DNA of 64,000 bases from positions 62,001 through 126,000 of the forward strand of contig CAYNRU010000041.1 in assembly GCA_964399635.1 (NCBI GenBank). The letters are read 5' to 3'. The translations under genes and the position numbers were made by a program. A model generated the notes under the pieces. That model saw only the letters and a list, made by a program, of their open reading frames with translations. It was not told the DNA's origin and did no database searches. This DNA is from UBA4615 sp964399635 (lineage in GTDB: Bacteria > Pseudomonadota > Gammaproteobacteria > Burkholderiales > Burkholderiaceae_E). Below, piece by piece: positions 35,278-43,248 of this stretch; the stretch's first letter is position 1, and each line of letters begins with the position of its first letter.

Positions 35278-37479
35278 TCAGGGTTGAACGGAAGGAAGGG
35301 GGAAAGCAGCCGCGTCGATGCGTGCCTTGATCTTGACGTATTGGCCCGGCGCAGGCTCGAGCGGCGGGTGGGCAGCATCGCCCAGGCGGATCGGAGCCGG
35401 CCGCGCCGCGCCCTTGAAGGGCTCGAGCCAGGCCGCCCAGTCGGTCCACCAGCTGCCAGGCAGCTCGGTGGCGGCCGCAAGCCAGTCGTCGGGCGAGGCC
35501 GGCAGCGTCTCGCCGACCCAGTAGCTGCGCCGGTTCCTGGAGGCCGGGTTGATCGCGCCCGCGATGTGCCCGCTCGCGCCCAGCACGAAGCGCAGGCGGT
35601 TGGACAGCACGGCCGTCGAACCGTAGGCCGCGCGCCAGGGCACGATGTGATCCTCGCGCGCCCCGAAGATGTAGGTGGGCACGTCGATGCGGCGCAGGTC
35701 GATCTTCTCGCCCACGCAGGTGAGCGCGTCGGGCTTGCGCAGCTCGTTCTGCAGGTACATGTGCCGCAGGTACCAGCAATACAGCGGGCCCGGCAGGTTC
35801 GTGCCGTCGGAATTCCAGTACAGCAGGTCGAAGGGCGGCGGCGACTCGCCCTTCAGGTAGTTGGCGACCACGTAGTTCCAGACGAGGTCGTTGGGTCGCA
35901 GGAACGAGAAGGTGGTCGAGAGGTCCTGGCCGGTCATGAGGCCACCCTCCCCGATCGTCTGCTCGCGCCACGCGACCTGGGCGGGGTCGATGAACACACC
36001 CAGCGTGCCCGGCTCCTCGAAGTCGAGCAGGCTCGTCATCAGCGTGAGCGCGGCGACCGGCTTGCGGCCCCGGGCCGCCAGCGCGGCGAGCGCGGTGGCG
36101 AGGATGGTGCCCCCGACGCAGAAACCCAGCGCGTTGATGGTGTCCTGGCCGCTGATCGCGCGGACCGCGTCGATCGCGTGGATCACGCCGCGCTCGACGT
36201 AGTCGTCCCAGGTCAGCGCCGCGTGCTCGGGCTGCGCGTTGATCCAGGACACCAGGAACACCGTGTGGCCGCGGCCGACCGCGTGCGCGACGAAGGAGTT
36301 CTCGGGCTGCAGGTCGAGGATGTAGTACTTGTTGATGAAAGGCGGAACCAGCATCAGCGGGCGCGCGCCCACCGTGGGCGTGCTCGGGGTGTACTGGATG
36401 AGCTCGACCACGTCATTGCGAAACACCACCGCGCCCTTCGAGGTGCCGACGTTGCGCCCGACCTCGAAAGCCGACTCGTCGGTCATCGAGATGTGGCCCT
36501 TACCGAGATCGGCGAGGAAGTTCTCGATCCCGTGACGCAGGCTCTCGCCGTTGGACTCGAGCAGCAGGCGCTGCGCGTCGGGGTTGGTGGTGAGGAAGTT
36601 GGACGGCGACAGCGCGTCGACCCACTGCTGCGTAAAGAACCGGATGCGATCGCGGGTCTTGCGGTCGGCCTCGACCGAGTCGGCCATCTGCTGCATGAAA
36701 TCGGCATTGAGCAGGTACAGCGCCGCGTTCCACGCGAACGGCGCCTGCTTCGTCCAGGCCGGGCTCGCGAACCGCTTGTCGTCCAGGGCGGGCGGCTCGG
36801 CCTGCGGCGACATGAAGCCCGACCACAGGGTCTGCAGGCGGGCCGCGTACTCGTTCTGAAGCGCCATCAGCCGGCTCGGGTCGATGCTCCAGACAGGGAA
36901 CGACGTGGCGGCCGACGAGACGGCCTCCTGCAGCGGATGGGTGGGCATCAGCGGCGCCACGGCGTGCATCGACGCAGGGTCGGTGGCCGGACGCGGCGCG
37001 GCGGCGCCGGGCCGGCGCGATGCGGCCGCGGCAGGGCGCTGCGCGGCCGCAAGGGGCTTGCGGGCCGGTCGCGCCTTCGTGGTCGCGGCGGTCTTGCGAG
37101 CCGGTGGCGCCTTCGCGGTCGCGGCGGTCTTGCGGGCCGGTGGCGCCTTCGCGGTCGTGGCGGTCTTGCGGGCCGGTGGCGCCTTCGCGGTCGTGGCGGT
37201 CTTGCGGGCCGGTGGCGTCTTCACGGTCGTGGCGGTCTTGCGGGCTGATGGCGTCTTCACGGTCGAGGCGGGCTTGCGGGCCGGAGCGGCCTTGGCCGGC
37301 GCCTTCGCCGCGGCCTTGCGCGGCGCGGCGGCGCGAGGGCTGCGTGCAGCCGGGCTCGCGACCGCGCGGGCCGGTACGGGCTTATCGACCGGGCGCGCAA
37401 CACGCGCCGAGGGTGCCGGCCGACGCGCCGGCGGCATCGCTTTGGTACCGACGACGCGTGGTTGCCGTGAATCAGCCAT
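35278..37479 (-). CDS. phaC: Class I PHA synthase with histone-H1-like N-terminal extension
   Basis: Polymerises (R)-3-hydroxyacyl-CoA on the granule surface. The 733-residue protein is about 150 residues longer than usual. Residues from about 195 on are a normal class I synthase with nucleophile Cys454 in LGFCVGGT, Asp610 in GAREDHIVPW and His638 in LGASGHIAGA. Residues 1-170 are Lys/Arg/Ala/Pro-rich with 12-residue tandem repeats of the type ARKTATTAKAPP. The start at 37477-37479 is preceded by AGGGG; an internal ATG at 36967-36969 that would give a normal-length enzyme has no ribosome-binding site. The extension resembles the DNA-binding tails of PhaF/PhaM-type and histone-H1-like proteins. 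First gene of phaC-phaB-phaR. Confidence 0.95.
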   Translation of the reverse strand: MADSRQPRVVGTKAMPPARRPAPSARVARPVDKPVPARAVASPAARSPRAAAPRKAAAKAPAKAAPARKPASTVKTPSARKTATTVKTPPARKTATTAKAPPARKTATTAKAPPARKTAATAKAPPARKTAATTKARPARKPLAAAQRPAAAASRRPGAAAPRPATDPASMHAVAPLMPTHPLQEAVSSAATSFPVWSIDPSRLMALQNEYAARLQTLWSGFMSPQAEPPALDDKRFASPAWTKQAPFAWNAALYLLNADFMQQMADSVEADRKTRDRIRFFTQQWVDALSPSNFLTTNPDAQRLLLESNGESLRHGIENFLADLGKGHISMTDESAFEVGRNVGTSKGAVVFRNDVVELIQYTPSTPTVGARPLMLVPPFINKYYILDLQPENSFVAHAVGRGHTVFLVSWINAQPEHAALTWDDYVERGVIHAIDAVRAISGQDTINALGFCVGGTILATALAALAARGRKPVAALTLMTSLLDFEEPGTLGVFIDPAQVAWREQTIGEGGLMTGQDLSTTFSFLRPNDLVWNYVVANYLKGESPPPFDLLYWNSDGTNLPGPLYCWYLRHMYLQNELRKPDALTCVGEKIDLRRIDVPTYIFGAREDHIVPWRAAYGSTAVLSNRLRFVLGASGHIAGAINPASRNRRSYWVGETLPASPDDWLAAATELPGSWWTDWAAWLEPFKGAARPAPIRLGDAAHPPLEPAPGQYVKIKARIDAAAFPLPSVQP
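37057..37293. repeat. 36-bp tandem repeat inside phaC, about 6.5 copies
   Basis: Units of exactly 36 bases begin at 37057, 37093, 37129, 37165, 37201, 37237 and 37273 (plus-strand unit begins CTTGCGGGCCGGTGGCGCCT). They encode, on the minus strand, the 12-residue repeats of the PHA synthase extension. The central copies are nearly identical and the outer ones more diverged, as expected of slippage-driven expansion. Confidence 0.93.
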
Positions 37480-37545
37480 TGAGTCCCCTGGGTATCGATC
37501 CGCCTTGCGAGCAGCCAAGTATGCTGCGGAGACCTTTCGCGAATC

Positions 37546-37776
37546 TTGCATCGCGTGCAGGCCCTTGTCCATCCGACCCGGAACACCATCGTGTACATCG
37601 TCGCCATTGCCTGGCTCTACGTCGTGTTGATGATGTCGCTGACGGAGCGCTCGATCGTGGCGGGCGTCGCCACGTTCGTGTTCTACGGCCTCGCACCCCT
37701 GGCGCTGGTCCTGTGGCTGATGGGCACGCCGCAGCGTCGCCGCAACCGCAGGTCAGCGGGTGAGCCAGACGAGTGA
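37546..37776 (+). CDS. Small two-helix membrane protein
   Basis: A 76-residue product of unknown function. It has two membrane helices (about residues 14-31, IVYIVAIAWLYVVLMMSL, and 37-58, SIVAGVATFVFYGLAPLAL) and a basic C-terminus (GTPQRRRNRR), so the tail probably faces the cytoplasm. Similar short proteins are common next to phaC or pgeF in Burkholderiales, as far as I recall. The start is unclear: TTG at 37546 or GTG at 37555. The 3' end overlaps the convergent pgeF by 24 bases. It is divergent from phaC. Confidence 0.68.
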   Translation: MHRVQALVHPTRNTIVYIVAIAWLYVVLMMSLTERSIVAGVATFVFYGLAPLALVLWLMGTPQRRRNRRSAGEPDE

Positions 37777-38565
37777 AGCCATGCGGCCGCTGCTGCGGTC
37801 GCGTCGGTGCGAGTAGAAGTGCTGCGGCTCGAGCATGGTGCAGCGATCGCCGCCGTGGACCGCCTCCACGCCGCGCGACGCGAGCCGCAGGCGCGCGAGC
37901 CGATAGAGATCGGCCAACCACTTGCCGGGCTCCGCAGCCTGCGCGAAGGCCGGCCCCGCGCGCGGGTCGGCGTCGCAGAACGCGGCGCGCACCTCCTCGC
38001 CCACCTCGAAGCTGCGCGGGCCGATCGCGGGCCCGAGCCAGGCGAGCAGCGGCGCGTCGGCGCCCAGCCGCGCACGCATCGCATCGACCGTGGCCTCGGC
38101 CACGCCGGCGGCGAGACCGCGCCATCCGGCGTGCGCGGCCCCGACCATGCGGCCCTCTCGGTCGGCCAGCAGGATCGGCAGGCAGTCGGCCGTCATGATG
38201 GCCAGGACGATACCAGTGCGCGCGGTGATCGCAGCATCGGCGACGGGTAACGGCAACGGGTCGGGGGCGATGCCTGCGGACGGGGGGAGCACGTCGACCG
38301 CCTGCGCATCGGCGTCGTGCACGGCCGTGCCGTGGACCTGGCGGAGCCAGACGACGGCGCCGGGCACCTGCCCGGCCAGCCGGGCCCGGTTGGTGCGCAC
38401 CGCCTCGGGATCGTCGCCGACGTGGTCGCCGAGATTCAGCCCGCGTGGCGCGCCGTCGGCCGCGCCGAAGCGCCCGGCGCTGACGCCGCCGAGACGCGTA
38501 CTCGAGAAGGCGCCGACGCCGACCGGCGCTGGCCAGGTCGGGACGATGCCTGGGAGCCGGGTCAC
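37753..38565 (-). CDS. pgeF: PgeF-type purine nucleoside phosphorylase / peptidoglycan editing factor (YfiH)
   Basis: Member of the multicopper-oxidase-like YfiH/PgeF family, linked to purine nucleoside cleavage and to editing of peptidoglycan precursors. The 270-residue protein has RQVHGTAV, TADCLPILLAD and GAAHAGWRGLAAGV, whose His and Cys residues form the metal site. The GTG start overlaps the rluD stop (GTGA), so the long upstream open frame inside rluD is discarded. RluD-pgeF is a conserved pair. Confidence 0.94.
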   Translation of the reverse strand: MTRLPGIVPTWPAPVGVGAFSSTRLGGVSAGRFGAADGAPRGLNLGDHVGDDPEAVRTNRARLAGQVPGAVVWLRQVHGTAVHDADAQAVDVLPPSAGIAPDPLPLPVADAAITARTGIVLAIMTADCLPILLADREGRMVGAAHAGWRGLAAGVAEATVDAMRARLGADAPLLAWLGPAIGPRSFEVGEEVRAAFCDADPRAGPAFAQAAEPGKWLADLYRLARLRLASRGVEAVHGGDRCTMLEPQHFYSHRRDRSSGRMASLVWLTR

Positions 38566-39593
38566 CGCGCGCCCCCCGCCGGGTCGACGGCCGGCGGCGC
38601 GGCCGCGGGCAGCCCGACCGCCTCGAGCAGGCCGCGCAGTTCGGGCGGCGGCGCGCTGCGGAACGCCAGCGGCAGGCCGCTCGCCGGATGGACGAGGTCG
38701 AGCCGCCAGGCATGCAGCGCCTGGCGCGCGAAGGCGCCTCGCGGGCGGCCCCCGTAGAGCAGGTCGCCCACCAGCGGATGCCCCCGGCTCGCGAGATGGA
38801 CCCGGATCTGGTGGGTGCGCCCGGTCTCCAGGCGGCACTCCACCGACGCGACGCGGTCGCCGGCGGCCAGCCGCGCCACGTGGGTCACCGCCGCCTTGCC
38901 CCGCCCCGCGGGCACGACCGCCATGCGCAGCCGATTGCCGGGATCGCGGCCGACCACCGCGTCGATCGTCATCTGCGCGGGCGGCACGCCCTCGACCACC
39001 GCCAGGTAGCGGCGGCTGACGGTACGCGCCGCCAGCGCGGCGGTCAGCCGCTCGAAGGCCCGCTCGCTGCGCGCGACCATCATCAGCCCGCTGGTGTCCT
39101 TGTCGAGCCGGTGCACGATGCCCGCACGCGGCAGGCGCGCGGCGTCGGGACGTGCAAACAGCAGGCCGTTCATGAGGGTGCCGCGCCAGTTGCCGGGCGC
39201 CGGATGCGTGACCAGGCCGGCCGGCTTGTCGATCACCATCAGGTCGGCATCCTCGTGCAGCACGACCAGCGCGACGTCGTCGGGCTCGAACGCGCGCTCG
39301 GCCTCGGTGGGCAATGCACGCACCTCGACGGACTCGATGCCACGCAGCCTGCGGCTGGGCAATGCGGGGTCGCCATCGAGCGTCACCGCGCCGAGCGCGA
39401 TCCAGCGCTGGATCCGCGTGCGCGACACGCCCTCGAGCGCGGACGCGAGGAACCGGTCGAGGCGCTGGCCGGCGCCATCGCGGGCGTCGAGGGTCTTGGG
39501 CGGGTCGGCTTCATCGGCGATGTCGTCGTCGGGCACGGTCCGCTCGGGGTCCGCGGCGGCCCCTTCGCTATAATCGACCGGATGGTCTTGCAT
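38562..39593 (-). CDS. rluD: RluD, 23S rRNA pseudouridine synthase
   Basis: Makes pseudouridines 1911, 1915 and 1917 in 23S rRNA. The 343-residue protein has an N-terminal S4 domain (GQRLDRFLASALEGVSRTRIQRWI) and the catalytic motif HRLDKDTSGLMMVA with the active-site Asp. The ATG at 39591-39593 is chosen: the upstream open frame overlaps the divergent bamD gene. It is first in rluD-pgeF. Confidence 0.95.
   Translation of the reverse strand: MQDHPVDYSEGAAADPERTVPDDDIADEADPPKTLDARDGAGQRLDRFLASALEGVSRTRIQRWIALGAVTLDGDPALPSRRLRGIESVEVRALPTEAERAFEPDDVALVVLHEDADLMVIDKPAGLVTHPAPGNWRGTLMNGLLFARPDAARLPRAGIVHRLDKDTSGLMMVARSERAFERLTAALAARTVSRRYLAVVEGVPPAQMTIDAVVGRDPGNRLRMAVVPAGRGKAAVTHVARLAAGDRVASVECRLETGRTHQIRVHLASRGHPLVGDLLYGGRPRGAFARQALHAWRLDLVHPASGLPLAFRSAPPPELRGLLEAVGLPAAAPPAVDPAGGAR
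39569..39574 (+). promoter_or_regulatory. Candidate -10 element for bamD
   Basis: A perfect TATAAT 33 bases before the bamD ATG, inside the 5' coding part of rluD on the other strand; no strong -35 visible. Confidence 0.4.
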
Positions 39594-39607
39594 GAGCGGC
39601 GGTGGCG

Positions 39608-40471
39608 ATGACGACTGGACGACGGATGACTGGCGTGAAGGGAGCCGGGCTGGACTCCAGGCGGGGATCCGCATGGCGCGGCGTGGTCGCGGCGGCGGCT
39701 ATCGCGCTGCTCGGCGGCTGCGGCATCTTCAGCAAGGGCGGCGAAGTCGATCGTACCGCGAACAAGCCCCCCCAACAAATCTACAGCGACGCGAAGGAAG
39801 AGGCGGCGGCCGGACGCTACGGCGAGGCGGTCAAGCTGCTCGGCAAGCTCGAGTCGCGCTATCCCTTCGGGGCGTGGGCGCAGCAGGCCCAGCTCGACAC
39901 CGCCCACGCGTACTACAAGGACAACGACCGCACGCAGGCGTTGGTCACCATCGAGCGCTTCATCCGCCTGTACCCGACCAGCGACTACCTCGACTACGCC
40001 TACTACCTGAAGGGGCTGATCAACTTCAACGACGAACAGGGCCTGATGTCGAGTCTGGGCAGCCAGGACCTGTCGGAGCGCGACCAGAAAGCCGCCCGCG
40101 AGTCCTTCGAGGCCTTCCGCCAGGTCATCACGCGGTTTCCCGACAGCCGCTACGCCGAGGACTCCCGCTCGCGCATGCGCTACCTCGTCAATGCGATGGC
40201 CGGCGGCGAGGTGCACGTGGCGCGCTACTACTTCAACCGCGGCGCCTACCTCGCCGCGATCAACCGTGCCCAGGGCGTGATCCAGCAGTACCAGGCGACG
40301 CCTGCCGTCGAGGAGGCCCTGTTCATCATGGTCCAGGGCTACCAGAAGCTGGGGCTGGAAGACCAGCGTGCGGACGCCGAGCGCGTGCTGCGGCGGACCT
40401 TCCCCGACACGCAGCTCTTCAATCGCGGTCTGAACCTGAAGAACCGTTCCTGGTGGGAAGTCTGGAAGTAG
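39608..40471 (+). CDS. bamD: BamD, outer-membrane protein assembly lipoprotein
   Basis: Essential lipoprotein of the Bam complex that inserts beta-barrel proteins in the outer membrane. The 287-residue precursor has a lipoprotein signal (VVAAAAIALLGGC) and then TPR repeats (EEAAAGRYGEAVKLLGKLES, AYYKDNDRTQALVTIERF). ATG at 39608 is preferred over the in-frame GTG at 39602; neither has a clear ribosome-binding site. The gene is divergent from and overlaps no rluD coding. Confidence 0.94.
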   Translation: MTTGRRMTGVKGAGLDSRRGSAWRGVVAAAAIALLGGCGIFSKGGEVDRTANKPPQQIYSDAKEEAAAGRYGEAVKLLGKLESRYPFGAWAQQAQLDTAHAYYKDNDRTQALVTIERFIRLYPTSDYLDYAYYLKGLINFNDEQGLMSSLGSQDLSERDQKAARESFEAFRQVITRFPDSRYAEDSRSRMRYLVNAMAGGEVHVARYYFNRGAYLAAINRAQGVIQQYQATPAVEEALFIMVQGYQKLGLEDQRADAERVLRRTFPDTQLFNRGLNLKNRSWWEVWK

Positions 40472-40513
40472 CGGCTGCTGACCGGCCAGGCCGACCCCCG
40501 CGCCGCAGCCGTC

Positions 40514-42703
40514 TCAGGGCTGCCGCGCTGCCCCCGGCAGGAAGGCGAGCGCGTCCTCCCAGCGCGCCACGCGCGTGAACGGCGGCAGGCTCGCGATGAG
40601 CCGGCGCCCGTAGCCCCGGGTGACGAGGCGCTCGTCGCACACCATCAGCACGCCGCGGTCGGTCTCGGAACGGATGAGGCGCCCTGCGCCCTGCTTGAGC
40701 GCCATCGCGGCCGCCGGCAGGCTGTCGTGCGAGAACGGATCGCGCCCTGCCCGGCGCAACGCCTCGCCGCGCGCCTTGACCACCGGATCGTCGGGCGGCG
40801 CGAAGGGCAGCTTGTCGATCACCACCAGTGACAAGCCGTCGCCGGCTACGTCGACGCCCTCCCAGAACCCGGCGCTGCCGATCAGCACCGGCGCCCGCGA
40901 TGCGCGGAAGCGCTCGAGCAGTTCGGGCCGGGGCGCATCGCCCTGGACCAGCAGCTGCAGCCCGGTGCCGTGAGCCGCGTCGAGCTCGCGCAGGCCATCG
41001 GCGATCTCGCGCATCGCGCGCAGCGTCGTGCACAGGAAGAACGCACGGCCCCGGTTGGCCTCGACCAGCGGCCACGCGGCCTGTGCGACGCGCCCTGCGA
41101 AGCCCGGCGCCGAGGCCTCGCCGATGCCGCGTGGCACCCACAGCGCGGCCTGACGTGCGAAGTCGAAGGGGCTCTCCCAGCGCTCGCAGCGCGCATCGTG
41201 CAGCCCCAGCGCATCGACGAAGTGCGTGAAGTCCTGGCCGATCGACAGCGTCGCCGATACGAAGATCCAGGCACGAGGCGGGCCGGCGCGATGGCGCCCG
41301 AAGGCAGCCGCGACCGACAGCGGCGTGCGCCGCAGGCTTGCGTGCGGCCCGTTCGTCTCGGCCCAGATCACCGCCGCGTCCTCGGTGCCGGGGGCATGCG
41401 CTGCCTCGGGATCGGCGCCGGGCACCGGCTGGCGCCGCTCGACAGGCACGCCATGAGCATCCTGCGCGGGCGCATCGTCCCAGGCAGGGTCGTCGCCGAC
41501 CGCGCCCGCGCGGGCCGCGGGCGACGCCTCGTCGGCGAGAAGCGCGCGCTCCCATCGCTGCAGCCTCTCGCACAGCTCGGTTGCACGAAGCCCGCAGCGA
41601 TCCAGCTCCGGACCGCGCCCGGCGTTGTTGGCGACGATCGCCGACACCGACACCAGGTCCGCGACGAGTTCGTCCAGCGCGTCGTCCAGTGCCGGCAGCG
41701 CGCGCAGCTGCTCGGCGCTCCAGCGCCGCGCCGACTGGCCCCGCGGGGCGCCGCGGCCGGCGCCCGGGCGCGGGGCGCCGCCCGTACCCTCCAGTGCGAG
41801 CCGCAGCTCGCGGCTCGCCCGCTCGAGCCGGTCGGACAGCGCACGCCAGTCGGCACCGTCGCGGGCCTCGGTCAGCCCGGCGCGAACCAGGTCGCGTGCG
41901 AGCTCGATGAGCTGGCGGGTGGACACCGCCTCGCCGAAGAACTCGGTGGCCGCCTCGGGCAGCTGATGGGCCTCGTCGAACACCACCGCGTCGGCGGTCG
42001 GCAGCAGCTCCCCGATCGAGTCCTCTCGCAGCGCCAGGTCGGCGCAGAACAGGTGGTGGTTGACCACCACGACGTCCGCCATCAGCGCCTCGCGCCGCGC
42101 GCGGAACACGAAGCAGCGCTTGATGTCGGCGCACTCCTGGCCGAGGCAGTTCTCGCGCGTGGAAGTGGCGCTCGCCCAGGCCGGGTCGTCCTCGGCCAGG
42201 CCGGTGCATTCGGCCCGATCGCCGCTGACGCTGGTCTGCGCAAACAGGCGGATCCGCCGCAGCTTCGCGGGGGTGCCCGGGTCGGGAAATCGACCATCGA
42301 GCAGGTGACGCTCGAGGTGATGATGACAGACGTAGTTGGCCCGGCCCTTGAGCAGCGCCGTGTGCAGGTCCCGGCCGAGCGCGGCGCGGACCGCCGGCAA
42401 GTCGCGGGCGTGCAGCTGATCCTGCAGATGACGCGTGCCGGTGGAGATCAGCGCCTTGCCACCCGCCAGCAGCAGCGGCACGAGGTACGCGAAGGTCTTG
42501 CCGGTACCGGTGCCCGCCTCGGCGACCAACGTGCCGCGCTCGGCGACCGCGGTCGCGATGCTCACCGCGAGCACCTGCTGCCCCTCACGGGGCCGGAAAC
42601 CGGGGATCGCGCGTGCGAGCGCGCCGCCCTCGCCGAGCGCGGCGGCCACGGCGGCGGAAAGGTCGGAAACGGCGGATGCCTTCGGGTGTACCGCGCCGCT
42701 CAC
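40514..42703 (-). CDS. DinG/YoaA-type ATP-dependent DNA helicase
   Basis: Superfamily 2 helicase of the XPD/Rad3 group, 729 residues. It has Walker A EAGTGTGKT, the DEAH box VVFDEAHQLPE, a cysteine cluster between them (YVCHHH, RAECTG, ENCLGQEC, KRCFVF) that suggests a 4Fe-4S domain, and the late motif QGAGRLIRSETDRGVL. Overall it is closer to YoaA than to the longer DinG. The GTG start lies 10 bases after the DUF465 stop, so it is co-transcribed. Convergent with bamD. Confidence 0.9.
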   Translation of the reverse strand: MSGAVHPKASAVSDLSAAVAAALGEGGALARAIPGFRPREGQQVLAVSIATAVAERGTLVAEAGTGTGKTFAYLVPLLLAGGKALISTGTRHLQDQLHARDLPAVRAALGRDLHTALLKGRANYVCHHHLERHLLDGRFPDPGTPAKLRRIRLFAQTSVSGDRAECTGLAEDDPAWASATSTRENCLGQECADIKRCFVFRARREALMADVVVVNHHLFCADLALREDSIGELLPTADAVVFDEAHQLPEAATEFFGEAVSTRQLIELARDLVRAGLTEARDGADWRALSDRLERASRELRLALEGTGGAPRPGAGRGAPRGQSARRWSAEQLRALPALDDALDELVADLVSVSAIVANNAGRGPELDRCGLRATELCERLQRWERALLADEASPAARAGAVGDDPAWDDAPAQDAHGVPVERRQPVPGADPEAAHAPGTEDAAVIWAETNGPHASLRRTPLSVAAAFGRHRAGPPRAWIFVSATLSIGQDFTHFVDALGLHDARCERWESPFDFARQAALWVPRGIGEASAPGFAGRVAQAAWPLVEANRGRAFFLCTTLRAMREIADGLRELDAAHGTGLQLLVQGDAPRPELLERFRASRAPVLIGSAGFWEGVDVAGDGLSLVVIDKLPFAPPDDPVVKARGEALRRAGRDPFSHDSLPAAAMALKQGAGRLIRSETDRGVLMVCDERLVTRGYGRRLIASLPPFTRVARWEDALAFLPGAARQP

Positions 42704-42713
42704 GCCGCGCCGC

Positions 42714-42914
42714 TCATGCCGGCACGTCCGGGGTCAGCTGCATCTGAAGCAGCAAGATCGCGTCCTTGACCTGCAGCTTTCGCTTCTTGAGCCGGCGCAC
42801 CTGGAGCTCGTCGACCGGCGCGATCTCGACGAGCCCGACGATCGCCTGGTCCAGGCTCCGGTGCTCGTTTTGCAACTCGGCGATCCGGCGCTTCAGGGAC
42901 TCCGCATCTCGCAT
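42714..42914 (-). CDS. DUF465 (YdcH-like) small protein
   Basis: A 66-residue helical protein. The family pattern EHRSLDQAIVGLVE and LKKRKLQVKDAILLL is complete, consistent with a coiled-coil/helix-loop-helix fold. Function unknown. It is first in a two-gene unit with the helicase. The short frame lies inside a much longer open frame, but only this part is conserved. Confidence 0.85.
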   Translation of the reverse strand: MRDAESLKRRIAELQNEHRSLDQAIVGLVEIAPVDELQVRRLKKRKLQVKDAILLLQMQLTPDVPA

Positions 42915-43248
42915 GGGTCGACGGTCATTGGTGCCGGTTGATGGTCGTTGCCGACCCGGCGGGCCATGGAATGATAAGCCGCGTGACCGCCGACCTTCAA
43001 ACCGAAGCACCAGGACTTGCGATCGAGGCATGCATCGCCCAGCACCAGGGCGATCGTGCGCCGCGTTGCCAGCGGGCGGTCCTGCAACCGTCGGCGGCGC
43101 TGCCGAGCCAGGCGCTGGGCGGCAACCAGGCCCCCGCCCGCACGACGCCCGCGAGGCCGCGCCCGATCCGACGTCGGGCACGCCCCGCGGGCGACCGATG
43201 ACACGGGCCGCACCGACCCGACGCTGCGCAGGCGACCCGGCGAGCGGG
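42915..43248. other. Intergenic region, DUF465 to lipoprotein
   Basis: These 334 bases carry the promoter candidate of the DUF465 unit at the left. Long open frames cross it on both strands, but they have no family resemblance, no ribosome-binding site and typical GC-rich shadow composition, so I annotate no gene. Confidence 0.55.
42971..43000 (-). promoter_or_regulatory. Candidate sigma-70 promoter for DUF465-helicase unit
   Basis: On the minus strand TTGAAG (42995-43000), an 18-base spacer and TATCAT (42971-42976), giving a leader of about 50 bases before the DUF465 ATG. Confidence 0.45.

Noticed and set aside
40472..40511. CGGCTGC / GCAGCCG inverted repeat between bamD and the helicase as a terminator
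   Set aside because: The 26-base loop is long and there is no T-tract; too weak to annotate.
42938..43201. Plus-strand frame of 87 codons in the DUF465-lipoprotein gap
   Set aside because: No ribosome-binding site, no family resemblance, and Arg/Ala/Pro-rich composition like other shadow frames.
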